From assembly GCA_002706685.1 (NCBI GenBank), contig PALV01000020.1, positions 62,001 through 126,000 on the forward strand: a DNA stretch of 64,000 nucleotides, written 5' to 3'. A model generated the notes under the pieces. The model was not told where the DNA came from. It searched no databases and saw only the letters and a program-made list of their open reading frames with translations. This document shows positions 16,369 to 25,626 of this stretch, piece after piece (positions within the stretch are counted from its first letter, which is position 1; every line of letters begins with the position of its first letter). The position numbers and the translations under genes were made by a program. Source of the stretch: Gammaproteobacteria bacterium (GTDB lineage Bacteria > Pseudomonadota > Gammaproteobacteria > Pseudomonadales > Pseudohongiellaceae).

Positions 16369-17985
16369 ATGCTTGGCAATATGATGGACTCCCCGCTGCT
16401 GATTATTGATCTACTTGATCACGGCAGACGACACCACCCTGATCAACAAGTAGTATCGCGTCGCCTGGAGGGTGATATCCACCGCAGCAGTTATCGGGAA
16501 ATATGGCAGCGCAGTGGACAACTGGCCAATGCTCTGGAACAACTGGACATTAAATCCGGTGACTGTGTGGCAACTCTGGCCTGGAATACGCATCGTCATA
16601 TGGAGCTTTATTACGCAGTTTCCGGACGCGGCGCTGTGTTGCACACGGTCAACCCTCGGCTGTTCAGTGAACAGATCGAATACGTCATCAATCACGCCGA
16701 AGACAAATACGTCTTTGTGGATCTGGGTTTTGTAGAACTGCTTGAGCCGATCGCCGAGCGACTGACTTCGGTCAAGGGTTTTGTGGTGATGACCGACCGC
16801 GCACACATGCCCGAGACATCACTTGGCCCGCTGCACTGCTACGAAGACCTGCTTCTGAATCAGCCTGACAGCTATGACTGGCCCCGGTTTGACGAAAACA
16901 CCGCAGCAGCCCTGTGCTATACCTCCGGTACAACTGGTAATCCAAAAGGTGTGCTCTATTCCCACCGTGCGATGGTATTGCATGCCCAGGCCACGGCTTC
17001 GCGCGAGCTGCTGGACCTGGACACTGACACCGTGCTGCTGCCGATGGTGGCCATGTATCATGCCGGCGCCTGGGGTGCTCCTTACGCCGCACCACTGGCA
17101 GGTTGCAAACTGGTACTGCCAGGGGCCGGTATGGACGGCGCATCAATGGCCGAGCTGATTGCCACAGAAAATGTGACCGTCGGGCTGGGCGTGCCAACCA
17201 TCTGGTTGACGCTGCACAATCACTGGCTGGACCAGGGCATAAAAGAGACCTCCCTGCAACGTGTCTGCGTAGGTGGAGCAGCCTCGCCGCGTGGCATGGT
17301 GGAGACCTATTACCGTCGCTATGGTGTCTACTGGCAGCCCATCTGGGGTATGACTGAAACCGGGCCTCTGGCGACCTCGCTGCCGCCCGCGTCCTGGTTG
17401 TTGAACCTGCCCGACGACCAACGCCTGGACCTTCAGACCTCCGCTGGGCGGGCGGCATTCGGCGTCGAACTGGGCATATTTGATGCTGGCGGTAAGGCCC
17501 TGCCGCACGATGGCAAAGCCTCTGGAGAACTCCGCGTCCGGGGACCCTGGATCTGCAGCCAGTACTTCAGGAATGATGTCATGAGTGCGTTCCCGGATGG
17601 CTGGCTGGCCACCGGCGATATCGCCACCATCGACGCCGACGGGATCCTCCGGGTCGTCGATCGCATCAAGGATGTGGTGAAAAGCGGCGGCGAGTGGATC
17701 AGCTCACTGGAAATCGAAAATATAGTCAGCCAACATGAAGCGGTCAGTGAATGCGCAGTCATCGGGGCCAGACACCCCAAATGGGATGAGCGCCCGGTGC
17801 TATTTATTGTGTCCCGGAGCAGCAACGATATAGATGCAGACACTATCCGTGAGTTCCTGGAGGGACGCATAGCGCGCTGGTGGATGCCGGACCGTATCGA
17901 GTTTCTGACGTCCCTGCCTAGGACAGGTACTGGTAAAGTGCTTAAAAACGAGCTGCGTGAGCAGTATCGAGATATTCTTCTGTAA
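16369..17985 (+). CDS. Acyl-CoA synthetase (AMP-forming), FadD/DmdB-like
   Basis: A 538-aa class I adenylate-forming enzyme that joins a carboxylic acid to CoA through an acyl-AMP intermediate. The P-loop (CYTSGTTGNPKGVLYSHRAM), the A5 motif (PIWGMTETGP), the hinge region (TGDIATIDADGILRVVDRIK) and the catalytic A10 lysine (LPRTGTGKVLKNELR) are all intact. The subfamily around HAGAWGAPYA and PGAGMDGASM is that of medium/long-chain acyl-CoA ligases and the DmdB (3-methylmercaptopropionyl-CoA ligase) branch. It is cotranscribed with the GntP-type permease, pointing to activation of an imported organic acid. ATG 16369 and the in-frame ATG 16381 are both possible starts; neither has a strong ribosome binding site. 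Confidence 0.9.
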   Translation: MLGNMMDSPLLIIDLLDHGRRHHPDQQVVSRRLEGDIHRSSYREIWQRSGQLANALEQLDIKSGDCVATLAWNTHRHMELYYAVSGRGAVLHTVNPRLFSEQIEYVINHAEDKYVFVDLGFVELLEPIAERLTSVKGFVVMTDRAHMPETSLGPLHCYEDLLLNQPDSYDWPRFDENTAAALCYTSGTTGNPKGVLYSHRAMVLHAQATASRELLDLDTDTVLLPMVAMYHAGAWGAPYAAPLAGCKLVLPGAGMDGASMAELIATENVTVGLGVPTIWLTLHNHWLDQGIKETSLQRVCVGGAASPRGMVETYYRRYGVYWQPIWGMTETGPLATSLPPASWLLNLPDDQRLDLQTSAGRAAFGVELGIFDAGGKALPHDGKASGELRVRGPWICSQYFRNDVMSAFPDGWLATGDIATIDADGILRVVDRIKDVVKSGGEWISSLEIENIVSQHEAVSECAVIGARHPKWDERPVLFIVSRSSNDIDADTIREFLEGRIARWWMPDRIEFLTSLPRTGTGKVLKNELREQYRDILL

Positions 17986-18016
17986 GGTCGAACATTCCCG
18001 CTGGATACAGTTATAG

Positions 18017-19240
18017 ATGAGAGCTGCCAACATGACTCAGATCACAGGTTTCGCATCGCAATTCCGCCTTTTTGTCGCTGCCATGGCGTGCCTGATCTGT
18101 GCGGCAGCGGCGGCAGACGACGGCTCGGTTGGCATCGTGTCGAAACAGGTGTTCACAACACATGACTTTGAGACATTCAACGGCGCCAGCATTGCTGAGG
18201 TCAGTGTTGGCTGGGAGGCCTATGGGCAGCTGAATGAGCGCAAGGACAATGTTGTGCTTATCACGCATTTCTTTTCCGGCAACAGCCATGCCGCCGGTCG
18301 CTATGATCCGGACGACGCGCTGCCGGGCTACTGGGACAGCATCATCGGGCCCGGCAAAGCCATCGATACCAACAAGTATTACGTCATCAGCTCGGACACC
18401 CTGGTAAATCAGGAACCGCATAACCCCATGGTTACCACAACGGGACCGGCCAGCATCAATCCCGCGACAGGACAGCCCTACGCCCTGGACTTTCCTGTAG
18501 TCACCATCCGTGACTTTGTTAATGTCCAGAAGGCGCTGCTGGACAGCCTGGGCGTGACCCGGCTGCATGCCGTCGTTGGAGCATCAATGGGATCCCTGCA
18601 GGCACTGGACTGGGCGACTGCCTACCCTGACTTTGTCCAGCGCGTCATTTCAGTGATTGGCGGGGGTGCTGTTGATCCATGGACCATCGCCACCCTGCAA
18701 CAGTGGGCCAACCCCATTATTGCCGACCCGAACTGGAATAACGGCGACTATTACCAGGGCGATGCGCCACTAGTGGGTCTGCGGCAGGCACTTGGCATGG
18801 TCACTCTGCAGGCCATGCATCCGATGATGTTCAATCAGATCTATGCTGCCAGCGGCCCACGGGAAACTGCACCGCTGCAGGATATTCGTGCCGACTTTAC
18901 CGTAGTGCAGCAGCTGAATGCTGCCGCCGAGGCGCGTACGCGCTTTGCTGACGCCAATCATGTACTTTATCTGGTGCGGGCCAACCAGCTGTATATGGCC
19001 GGTTTTTCGGAGACGCTGGGCGCAGGTTTGGCTCCAGTTACCGCAAAAACACTGTTCCTCCCCGCCAGCAACGACCTGTTGCTGCAGCCCTACCTGGCGC
19101 GCACGGCCCATGAAACGCTCGTCGGGCTGGGCAAACGTAGTGCCTATGAAGAGATAGAAGGCCCCTGGGGACACCTGGATGGTGTCTATCTTATTGACCA
19201 AAAGGCGGATTTGATTGAAGATTTCCTGAATACAGACTAA
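18017..19240 (+). CDS. Secreted MetX-like alpha/beta hydrolase
   Basis: A 407-aa alpha/beta-hydrolase of the homoserine O-acetyltransferase (MetX) superfamily. The MetX signatures are present: VGWEAYGQLNERKDNVVL, the oxyanion region, IIGPGKAIDTNKYYVIS, GPASINPATGQPYALDFPVV, and the nucleophile elbow GASMGSLQALDWATAYPD; the Asp and His of the triad would be near SNDLLLQP and PWGHLDG. It differs from metabolic MetX in having an N-terminal signal sequence (LFVAAMACLICAAAAAD), so it should act in the periplasm or outside the cell, where acetyl-CoA is absent. Hydrolysis of an ester or amide is therefore more likely than methionine synthesis. Start could be ATG 18017 or 18032. It is followed by the molybdenum hydroxylase operon. 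Confidence 0.82.
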   Translation: MRAANMTQITGFASQFRLFVAAMACLICAAAAADDGSVGIVSKQVFTTHDFETFNGASIAEVSVGWEAYGQLNERKDNVVLITHFFSGNSHAAGRYDPDDALPGYWDSIIGPGKAIDTNKYYVISSDTLVNQEPHNPMVTTTGPASINPATGQPYALDFPVVTIRDFVNVQKALLDSLGVTRLHAVVGASMGSLQALDWATAYPDFVQRVISVIGGGAVDPWTIATLQQWANPIIADPNWNNGDYYQGDAPLVGLRQALGMVTLQAMHPMMFNQIYAASGPRETAPLQDIRADFTVVQQLNAAAEARTRFADANHVLYLVRANQLYMAGFSETLGAGLAPVTAKTLFLPASNDLLLQPYLARTAHETLVGLGKRSAYEEIEGPWGHLDGVYLIDQKADLIEDFLNTD

Positions 19241-19418
19241 TGTCGCGAGCCACACGCAGCATGTGGCTAAATCACCACAAATTGTGACAAATGTGTATTC
19301 GAACTTGATACTTGCTTGAAACGGGCATAGCCTAGTGTTCCAGGCGATAAAATATTATAGTAGCAAGCTCAAAAACCAGCCTCCATCAATCTTTTAATAA
19401 TAAGTGGAGAATTCATCC

Positions 19419-20006
19419 GTGAACTCTAGACTGACCCGCAGACGATTTATCAAGGGCGTCATATTCGTTGGGGCCGCTGCGTCAAGTGGTGCCGGACTGT
19501 ATTACGCGTCGGCTGCTTCAAGATCCGCCGGCGGCGTAGAACGCCTGATATCCCTTAACATCAACGGTCGTACGCGTCGTGTCGACGTGGCACCCCAGGA
19601 AACCCTCGCGCACACATTGCGTTACAAGCTGGGCCTGACCGGTACCAAAATCGGCTGTAACCGCGGTGAGTGTGGCGCCTGTACGGTCACCATCGACGAC
19701 GTCACCAATTATGCGTGCTCCACTCTGACCCATTCGGTCAAGGACCGTGCGGTACTGACAGTCGAAGGCCTGCGCGCCGCCGACGGCACGCTGCACCCCG
19801 TCCAGCAGGCGTTCATTGATGAGCTGAGCCCACAGTGCGGTTTCTGCACACCCGGACAGATCATGTCAGCTGTTGCCCTGCTGAAAGTGAATCCACGACC
19901 CACCCGCGATGAAGTTCGCCAGGCCATGTCCGGCAACCTGTGTCGCTGTGGTGCCTATGAACACTATCTGAATGGCGTGATGCGCGCCTCGGGGCAATTG
20001 TCATGA
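19419..20006 (+). CDS. Molybdenum hydroxylase 2Fe-2S subunit, Tat-exported (PaoA-like)
   Basis: The iron-sulfur subunit of a xanthine-oxidase-family molybdenum enzyme. It carries a twin-arginine signal (LTRRRFIKG followed by a hydrophobic stretch), then the plant-type ferredoxin domain (GCNRGECGACTV plus a fourth Cys in NYACSTL) and the second helical 2Fe-2S domain (CGFCTPGQ and LCRCGAYEHY). This architecture is that of E. coli PaoA (YagT), part of the periplasmic aldehyde oxidoreductase PaoABC. GTG 19419 is chosen because GGAGA ends 8 nt upstream; a GTG at 19404 would place the start inside that ribosome binding site. The stop overlaps the start of the Mo subunit by 4 nt. Confidence 0.92.
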   Translation: MNSRLTRRRFIKGVIFVGAAASSGAGLYYASAASRSAGGVERLISLNINGRTRRVDVAPQETLAHTLRYKLGLTGTKIGCNRGECGACTVTIDDVTNYACSTLTHSVKDRAVLTVEGLRAADGTLHPVQQAFIDELSPQCGFCTPGQIMSAVALLKVNPRPTRDEVRQAMSGNLCRCGAYEHYLNGVMRASGQLS

Positions 20007-22444
20007 CATACAAGCATATCGGTAAGAATTTCACTCCGCCGGATATCGAAGCCAAGGTAACCGGTGCTGCACGTTACGCAGAAGACTTCAAAAAAGAGGG
20101 CATGGTATTCGCCCGTCTGCTGACCAGCCCGCTGCCCGCGGGTCGCATTGTCAGCATCGACACCTCTGAAGCTGAAGCAATGGAAGGCGTGGTCGGCATT
20201 CTGACTACCGCTGACCTGCCGCAGCCGCCACCGCCCGCCAACCCGGCGCTGGCATCAGATCACATCACCTACATCGGTCAGCCTCTGCTGGCGGTCGCTG
20301 CGGTCACTGAAGAGATTGCGGAAAATGCAATCGAGAAGATCCGCATCGAATTTGAGCGTCGCCCGTTCGTCACTGACCCGCTGGACACACTGGTTGAGGG
20401 CGGTCCAAACCCCTACCCGACTGGTAACACACTGATCCGAAACGCAGGCGAAGCCGCAGCAGGTACCACCGCTGCCGGTACAGACGTCGGTGAGATCAAG
20501 TGGTCACGCGATGCCATGAACGCATTCCGTGCCGGCCGCGAGCCCAGCGGCGTCACTTTTGGTGACGAGTGGAGCTACGGCGACATCGAAGCGGAATTCG
20601 CTCAGTGCACCACCATCGTTGAAGAGCCATTTGTGACCATCGGTCAGCCGCACCATGCTCTGGAGCCACGCACCGGTATGGCGTACTGGGAAAATGGACG
20701 TTGCTACTTCCATGGTTCCCTGCAGAGCCACACCATTGCGGTAGCCCCGCTGGCCGGCATGCTGGGCATTGACCCGGCCAACCTGGTCTTCATCAATGAA
20801 TACACCGGTGGTGGTTTCGGCGGCAAGATTTTCCCGTACCCCATCATGGCGGTAACTGGTCATCTGGCCCGCAAGATCAACCGTCCAGTACAACTGCGTA
20901 TCACTCGTGAAGAAGAGTTCTACATCGGCTCGGCACGTGCTGGCATGCAGGGCTGGATCAAGCTGGGCCTCAAGCCAAACGGCGAAGTCGGCGCAGTAGA
21001 CACTGTTATTGTTGGTGATGCTGGTTCTGGCGGTGGCGCCAGCGGCAGTTCAGCAGCAGAGCACATCACACTGATGCTGCAACCGGCTGCCATGCGCTTC
21101 CGTGGCGTCAGCATCTATACCAACACCACGCCGCGCGGTGCGCAGCGTGGTCCAGGCCAGAACGAAATGGCGGCTGTACTGGCCCCCATTTATGACAAGG
21201 CTATCCGCCAGGCCGGACTGGACCGTATGGAAGTCCGTCGCCTGAATGCGCCAGTCAGCGAAGACAAGATTGGCCCACGTCGTGGCGACCTGACCAGTGC
21301 GTTCTTCCCGCAGGCCATTCAGATGGGTGCGGACATGTTCAACTGGAACGAGCGCTCACAGCGTTCCGGCCAGCGTAACGGCAGCAAAGTCACCGGTATC
21401 GGCATCGGCATGGGTTATCACTCAGCCGGCGCCAGCGGATACGACGGCCTGTGCCGCATCGGCACCGACGGCAAGCTGTACCTGCACACTGGTGTTGGTA
21501 ACCTCGGCACGTACTCCTATGCAGCCGTTGTGCGTACCGCCGCAGAAGTCCTGAAAGTAGACTGGGACAACTGTGAGATTGTACGCGGCAACACCGACCT
21601 GCACCTGCCTTACAGCACCTACCAGGCCGGCAGTAACACCATGTTCACCGAAGTACGCACCAACTACGTGGCTGCCCAGGATGCCCTGCGCAAACTGAAA
21701 GCCATTGCAGCCGCTGATCTGGGCGGTAATGCGGATGACTACGACATCGACGGACAGCGCGTATTCCTGACCAGCAACCCGGAACAGGGTATGACCTACG
21801 CCGAAGCCGCACAGCGTGCTGTGGCAATGGGTGGTGAATACAGCGGCCAGGAGTTCCCGGAAGAACTCAACGACGTCACCAAGCGTGCCGTTCAGGGTCT
21901 TGCAGGCAGCGGCCTGATCGGCGTTGCCAAGGACTCACGTCACTCCGGCACAGTGCCAGCCATGACCATCGGTTTCATGGAAATCGAAATGGATCTGGAC
22001 ACCGGCAAGTACGACATCGTGGATTACACCTGCGTCGCCGACTGCGGCACGATCATTCACCCGCTGGGCTTCCGTCAGGGTATGAACGGTGGTGGTGTCT
22101 GGGGTGTGGGTCTGTCCGGTTACGAACGCCACGTTTATGATCCTCAGAACGGCCTGCCAGCAAACGTGGGCCTGTATCAGGCTCGAATCCCGAGCTATCT
22201 GGACGTCCCGCACGTGACCAACAGTGCTGGCCTGGATATTCCTGATCCACAGAGCCCAATGGGTTCACGCGGTGTGGGTGAACCAGCTCAGGGATGTTCG
22301 GCAGCAGCGTTGGCCAGTGCCATCTCCGATGCACTGGGCGGACACCTGTTCAACCGCGCGCCGATCTCTGCTGACATGATCGTGAATCATGTCGCGCAGC
22401 TTGATCAGTACAACACCGGCGAACTGAAAACGAACACATTCTGA
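20003..22444 (+). CDS. Molybdenum hydroxylase large (Moco-binding) subunit, PaoC-like
   Basis: An 813-aa catalytic subunit of the xanthine dehydrogenase / aldehyde oxidase family, binding molybdopterin (often the cytosine dinucleotide form). Key motifs are GGGFGGKIFPYP (cofactor-binding Gly-rich loop), TTPRGAQRGPGQNEM and the active-site Glu760 in SRGVGEPAQG. It lacks its own signal peptide, so it would be carried through the Tat system with the FeS subunit, as in PaoABC. The operon order is FeS-Mo-FAD, whereas E. coli pao is FeS-FAD-Mo-chaperone; no PaoD/XdhC-type maturation chaperone gene is present in the window. The substrate (aldehyde, purine or N-heterocycle) cannot be inferred with certainty. 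Confidence 0.93.
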   Translation: MTYKHIGKNFTPPDIEAKVTGAARYAEDFKKEGMVFARLLTSPLPAGRIVSIDTSEAEAMEGVVGILTTADLPQPPPPANPALASDHITYIGQPLLAVAAVTEEIAENAIEKIRIEFERRPFVTDPLDTLVEGGPNPYPTGNTLIRNAGEAAAGTTAAGTDVGEIKWSRDAMNAFRAGREPSGVTFGDEWSYGDIEAEFAQCTTIVEEPFVTIGQPHHALEPRTGMAYWENGRCYFHGSLQSHTIAVAPLAGMLGIDPANLVFINEYTGGGFGGKIFPYPIMAVTGHLARKINRPVQLRITREEEFYIGSARAGMQGWIKLGLKPNGEVGAVDTVIVGDAGSGGGASGSSAAEHITLMLQPAAMRFRGVSIYTNTTPRGAQRGPGQNEMAAVLAPIYDKAIRQAGLDRMEVRRLNAPVSEDKIGPRRGDLTSAFFPQAIQMGADMFNWNERSQRSGQRNGSKVTGIGIGMGYHSAGASGYDGLCRIGTDGKLYLHTGVGNLGTYSYAAVVRTAAEVLKVDWDNCEIVRGNTDLHLPYSTYQAGSNTMFTEVRTNYVAAQDALRKLKAIAAADLGGNADDYDIDGQRVFLTSNPEQGMTYAEAAQRAVAMGGEYSGQEFPEELNDVTKRAVQGLAGSGLIGVAKDSRHSGTVPAMTIGFMEIEMDLDTGKYDIVDYTCVADCGTIIHPLGFRQGMNGGGVWGVGLSGYERHVYDPQNGLPANVGLYQARIPSYLDVPHVTNSAGLDIPDPQSPMGSRGVGEPAQGCSAAALASAISDALGGHLFNRAPISADMIVNHVAQLDQYNTGELKTNTF

Positions 22445-22454
22445 GGTTTTAACT

Positions 22455-23450
22455 ATGCCAGCTTATGACAATATGCCAGAAATGGGCCTCTATCAGCCGG
22501 TTCAGGTTGAAGATGCCCTCGCGCTAGCCTCACGCCTCGCCGATCGCGGCTGGTTGCTGGGTGGCGGTCAGGACACCTACGGGTGGATCAAAGACCGCGC
22601 CAAGCGTCCGGAAGCGCTGATCGATCTGAACGGAATTGAAGCACTGCGCGGAATCCGCGAAACCAGTGATGGCATCGAAATCGGTGCCCTCACTACGCTG
22701 ACTGAAGTGGCGACAAGCCCCATCATCATGGAGCGCTACGCTCTGTTGGCCAAGGCAGCGAGCGTTGTTGCCAGCCCGCAGATCCGTAACGTAGGTACCC
22801 TTGCCGGCAACATGGCCCAGGACGTACGCTGCTGGTACTATCGCCGCGGCCTGGCCTGCTACCGCGCTGGTGGCAACCTGTGTTACGCCGATACTCCAGA
22901 TGGCCAGAACCGCGAACACGCCCTGTTCGACGCCAGCCGTTGCGTTGCCGTCACACCCAGCGACACAGCTCCGGCTCTGGTCGCTCTGGAAGCCCAGATG
23001 GTCATTCGCAACGAAAGCGGCGAGCGCGTCGTTGACGCTGAGGACTTCTGGATCGGGCCAGCGCTGGACATCGAGAACACCACTGTTCTGCGTCCAGGTG
23101 ACATCCTGACAGCGGTTCGCATCCCGGCCAAGTGGGCCAACGCCGAGTTCTACTTCGAGAAGGTCGCAGACCGTAACGTATGGGACTTTGCACTGGTAAG
23201 CATCGCTGCTGCAATGCGCGTGGAAGGCGGCAACATCGCTGACTCACGCATGGTCTGTGGCGCTGTGCAGTGCACACCACGGCGTCTGACTAATGTGGAG
23301 CGTGCCATTCAGGGTCAACCCCGCAACCAGGCGACTGCCGACATGGTTGCCGGTATGGCCAGCCAGGGTGCTCAGCCTCTGACACGTAACCACTTCAAGA
23401 TGCCACTGATGGACAATCTGGTTAAGCGTGCCTTGACCATGACTGCCTGA
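22455..23450 (+). CDS. Molybdenum hydroxylase FAD subunit with 4Fe-4S insert, PaoB-like
   Basis: A 331-aa FAD-binding subunit of the CoxM/PaoB type. The FAD-binding motifs LLGGGQDTYGWIKD and the ASPQIRNVGTLAGNMAQ loop are clear. Directly after it comes an insert with four cysteines (Cys126, 135, 143 and 163), the arrangement known to bind an extra [4Fe-4S] cluster in 4-hydroxybenzoyl-CoA reductase and in PaoB. This adds a fourth redox centre to the electron path from Mo through 2Fe-2S clusters to FAD. It begins 10 nt after the Mo subunit and ends at a strong bidirectional terminator. Confidence 0.92.
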   Translation: MPAYDNMPEMGLYQPVQVEDALALASRLADRGWLLGGGQDTYGWIKDRAKRPEALIDLNGIEALRGIRETSDGIEIGALTTLTEVATSPIIMERYALLAKAASVVASPQIRNVGTLAGNMAQDVRCWYYRRGLACYRAGGNLCYADTPDGQNREHALFDASRCVAVTPSDTAPALVALEAQMVIRNESGERVVDAEDFWIGPALDIENTTVLRPGDILTAVRIPAKWANAEFYFEKVADRNVWDFALVSIAAAMRVEGGNIADSRMVCGAVQCTPRRLTNVERAIQGQPRNQATADMVAGMASQGAQPLTRNHFKMPLMDNLVKRALTMTA

Positions 23451-23490
23451 CAGGCACTTGCTGATCGTCAGTCGCAAGGCTGACGACCTC

Positions 23491-23532
23491 AAAAACGGCG
23501 CACTGATGCCATTCAGCTGCGCCGTTTTTTTT
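23491..23532. terminator. Bidirectional intrinsic terminator between convergent operons
   Basis: A 12-bp stem, AAAAACGGCGCA with TGCGCCGTTTTT (15-nt loop), is followed by eight T residues on the plus strand and by a T-run from the leading A-tract on the minus strand. It separates the molybdenum hydroxylase operon from the converging exporter operon. Confidence 0.9.
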
Positions 23533-23547
23533 GCATTGCTGCCAGGC

Positions 23548-25626
23548 TCAAAGCTGCCCGAACTGTATGGTTCGACTGGCAGCTCTCAGCGCCACTGGCC
23601 GGTGTGAAATGAGCACCACAGTGCAGGACAGATCGCGAAGGTTTTTCAGTATGCCCTCCTCCAGCGCCTCATCCAGATTCGCGGTTGCTTCATCCAGAAA
23701 CATGATTGCGGGCCTTTTGTAGAATGCCCTGGCCAGCAGAATACGCTGTTGCTGCCCCGCAGACATCATCGAGCCCATATCACCTACCAGGCTGTTGAAG
23801 GCCATTGGCAGACTCGCAACAAAGGATTTTATCCCGGCCTGTTCAGCAGCGTGCTCCATACGCGATAGATCGGCAGTCTCATCGAACAATGTGATGTTGT
23901 CTGCAATGGAACCCGACAATAGCTGATCGGTCTGCAAGACCCCCGCGCAGGCATAACGATACTCACGGACTCCATACTGCAGGATATCGATGCCATCTAT
24001 GAGAACCCGGCCACAATCGGGTTTTAGCAGCCCGGCCATGATTTTCAGGAGTGTCGATTTTCCTGCACCGGAAACGCCCGAGATCGCCAGCACCTCGCCC
24101 GGCTTCACGTCAATGCTGATGCCATCAATGACTGGACCTGCTGCACCAGGATAGGTGTAAGACACGTTCTCGACCGTCAACTGCCCCTTCACACGCCTGC
24201 GCACTGCCGGCATGTGCAGGGATTCGGTTTCCCGCTCGGCGCAAGTGATGTCCGACACCCTTTCAAGCTGAAGCCTGACCAGTCGAATCTGAACCAGCTT
24301 TTCGATAAACGATCTGATGGCGCTAGTGAAATTCCCCTTGAGTGCAATGAAGGCTGTCAGGAAACCCAGTGTGATATTGCCCTCCAGTACCAGTGTTGCA
24401 GCCAGAAACACCACTACCACATGCTCTGCCGTCGTCAGCACGCCGTAAACAGCGTCAATGTTGATACTGAACCTTGCCAGCCGTACCTGGGCATTGATCT
24501 GCTCAGCGTAACGATTTCGCCACAGGAACTGTCGGGTCAACTCCCGGCAATAAAATTTGATGACCTCAATGGTGCGCATATTCTCCATCAATTGAGAGCT
24601 GGTTTTGGCCTCTGCCACCACAAGCTGCTCCTGCAGAGACTGCATGGCTGGAATACAGACCACTTTAAGCAAGGCAGACACCAGGACAAACAGCAGCACC
24701 GTCACCGCCAGCATGCCGCTAAAGTAGAACATGACCAGCAGAGTAATCAGCGCGAAAACCCCGTCAAGAACCACGGTTATCAGATCCTCTGTCAGAATGC
24801 GTCTGATCTCCCTGATCGAGCCAAAGCGCGAGACAAGGTCGCCGACATGACGTTTCTCAAAGTAAGCGACTGGCAGGCTCAATAGATGCGTCAGGACATT
24901 ACCAGCCATCTGGAACCCGATCTGATTGGAAAAATACAGTTGCACCTGTGATCGGGCATAGGTCATTGCTACCGACGTAAGCCCGAGCATCAGAAAAGCC
25001 AGCGCCAGCAGACTGAGAACATCGGCATCCTGCCTGGCCAGGCCTTCGTCTATGACCAGTTGCATGTAAAACGCGCTGCCTATCGATGCCAGTTGCAGAA
25101 ACAGCGACAGAACAAACAGCTGGCCAACTGCTCGATTAAAGCCCGGGTAGCGTCGGTACAGATCAGAAATTCGCGACCGCATGGTGACACTACCCTGATG
25201 AAACTCAGCGCCAGGTGTCATCTCCAGAGCGATACCGGTAAAATGCCTGCCGACTTCGGCCATACTGTAACGCCGCTCTCCGACTGCCGGGTCATGTATG
25301 CGGATACTGCGTTTACTGACGCTCTTGAGTACTACAAAGTGATTCATGTCCCAGTGCAGCACTGCAGGCAGCTGAATGGCTGACAGATCGTTTATATCCA
25401 GTTTCAGAGGTCTGGCCTTCAGGCTGATGGACTCTCCAATGGACAAAAGATCAGACAGGCGACTTCCGCGACCAGATATTTCGTGACGGCTACGCAGAGT
25501 ATTGAGATCAATTCGATTACCGAAGAAACTGGCGATCATGGCGATACAGGCTAGACCACATTCGGCACGCTCGGACTGCAGGATAACAGGGAGGCGATAC
25601 CTGCCGCCAAACAGTGAGGCGATCAT
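23548..25626 (-). CDS. Peptidase C39 domain ABC exporter (bacteriocin/CvaB type)
   Basis: A 692-aa peptidase-containing ABC transporter (PCAT). The N-terminal C39 domain has its full catalytic triad: Cys23 (QSERAECGLACIAMI), His96 (HWDMNHFVVL) and Asp112 (HDPAVG). Next come six membrane segments (about 160-420) and an ABC ATPase with Walker A (SGVSGAGKSTLLKIM), signature SAGQQQR (a relaxed LSGGQ) and Walker B (AIMFLDEATANLD). PCATs cleave double-glycine leaders and export the mature peptide across both membranes with a fusion protein and TolC. It is the last gene of the operon starting at 30088, overlapping the fusion-protein gene by 4 nt. No double-glycine peptide is visible nearby; the candidate in the window is at 7560. 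Confidence 0.93.
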   Translation of the reverse strand: MIASLFGGRYRLPVILQSERAECGLACIAMIASFFGNRIDLNTLRSRHEISGRGSRLSDLLSIGESISLKARPLKLDINDLSAIQLPAVLHWDMNHFVVLKSVSKRSIRIHDPAVGERRYSMAEVGRHFTGIALEMTPGAEFHQGSVTMRSRISDLYRRYPGFNRAVGQLFVLSLFLQLASIGSAFYMQLVIDEGLARQDADVLSLLALAFLMLGLTSVAMTYARSQVQLYFSNQIGFQMAGNVLTHLLSLPVAYFEKRHVGDLVSRFGSIREIRRILTEDLITVVLDGVFALITLLVMFYFSGMLAVTVLLFVLVSALLKVVCIPAMQSLQEQLVVAEAKTSSQLMENMRTIEVIKFYCRELTRQFLWRNRYAEQINAQVRLARFSINIDAVYGVLTTAEHVVVVFLAATLVLEGNITLGFLTAFIALKGNFTSAIRSFIEKLVQIRLVRLQLERVSDITCAERETESLHMPAVRRRVKGQLTVENVSYTYPGAAGPVIDGISIDVKPGEVLAISGVSGAGKSTLLKIMAGLLKPDCGRVLIDGIDILQYGVREYRYACAGVLQTDQLLSGSIADNITLFDETADLSRMEHAAEQAGIKSFVASLPMAFNSLVGDMGSMMSAGQQQRILLARAFYKRPAIMFLDEATANLDEALEEGILKNLRDLSCTVVLISHRPVALRAASRTIQFGQL

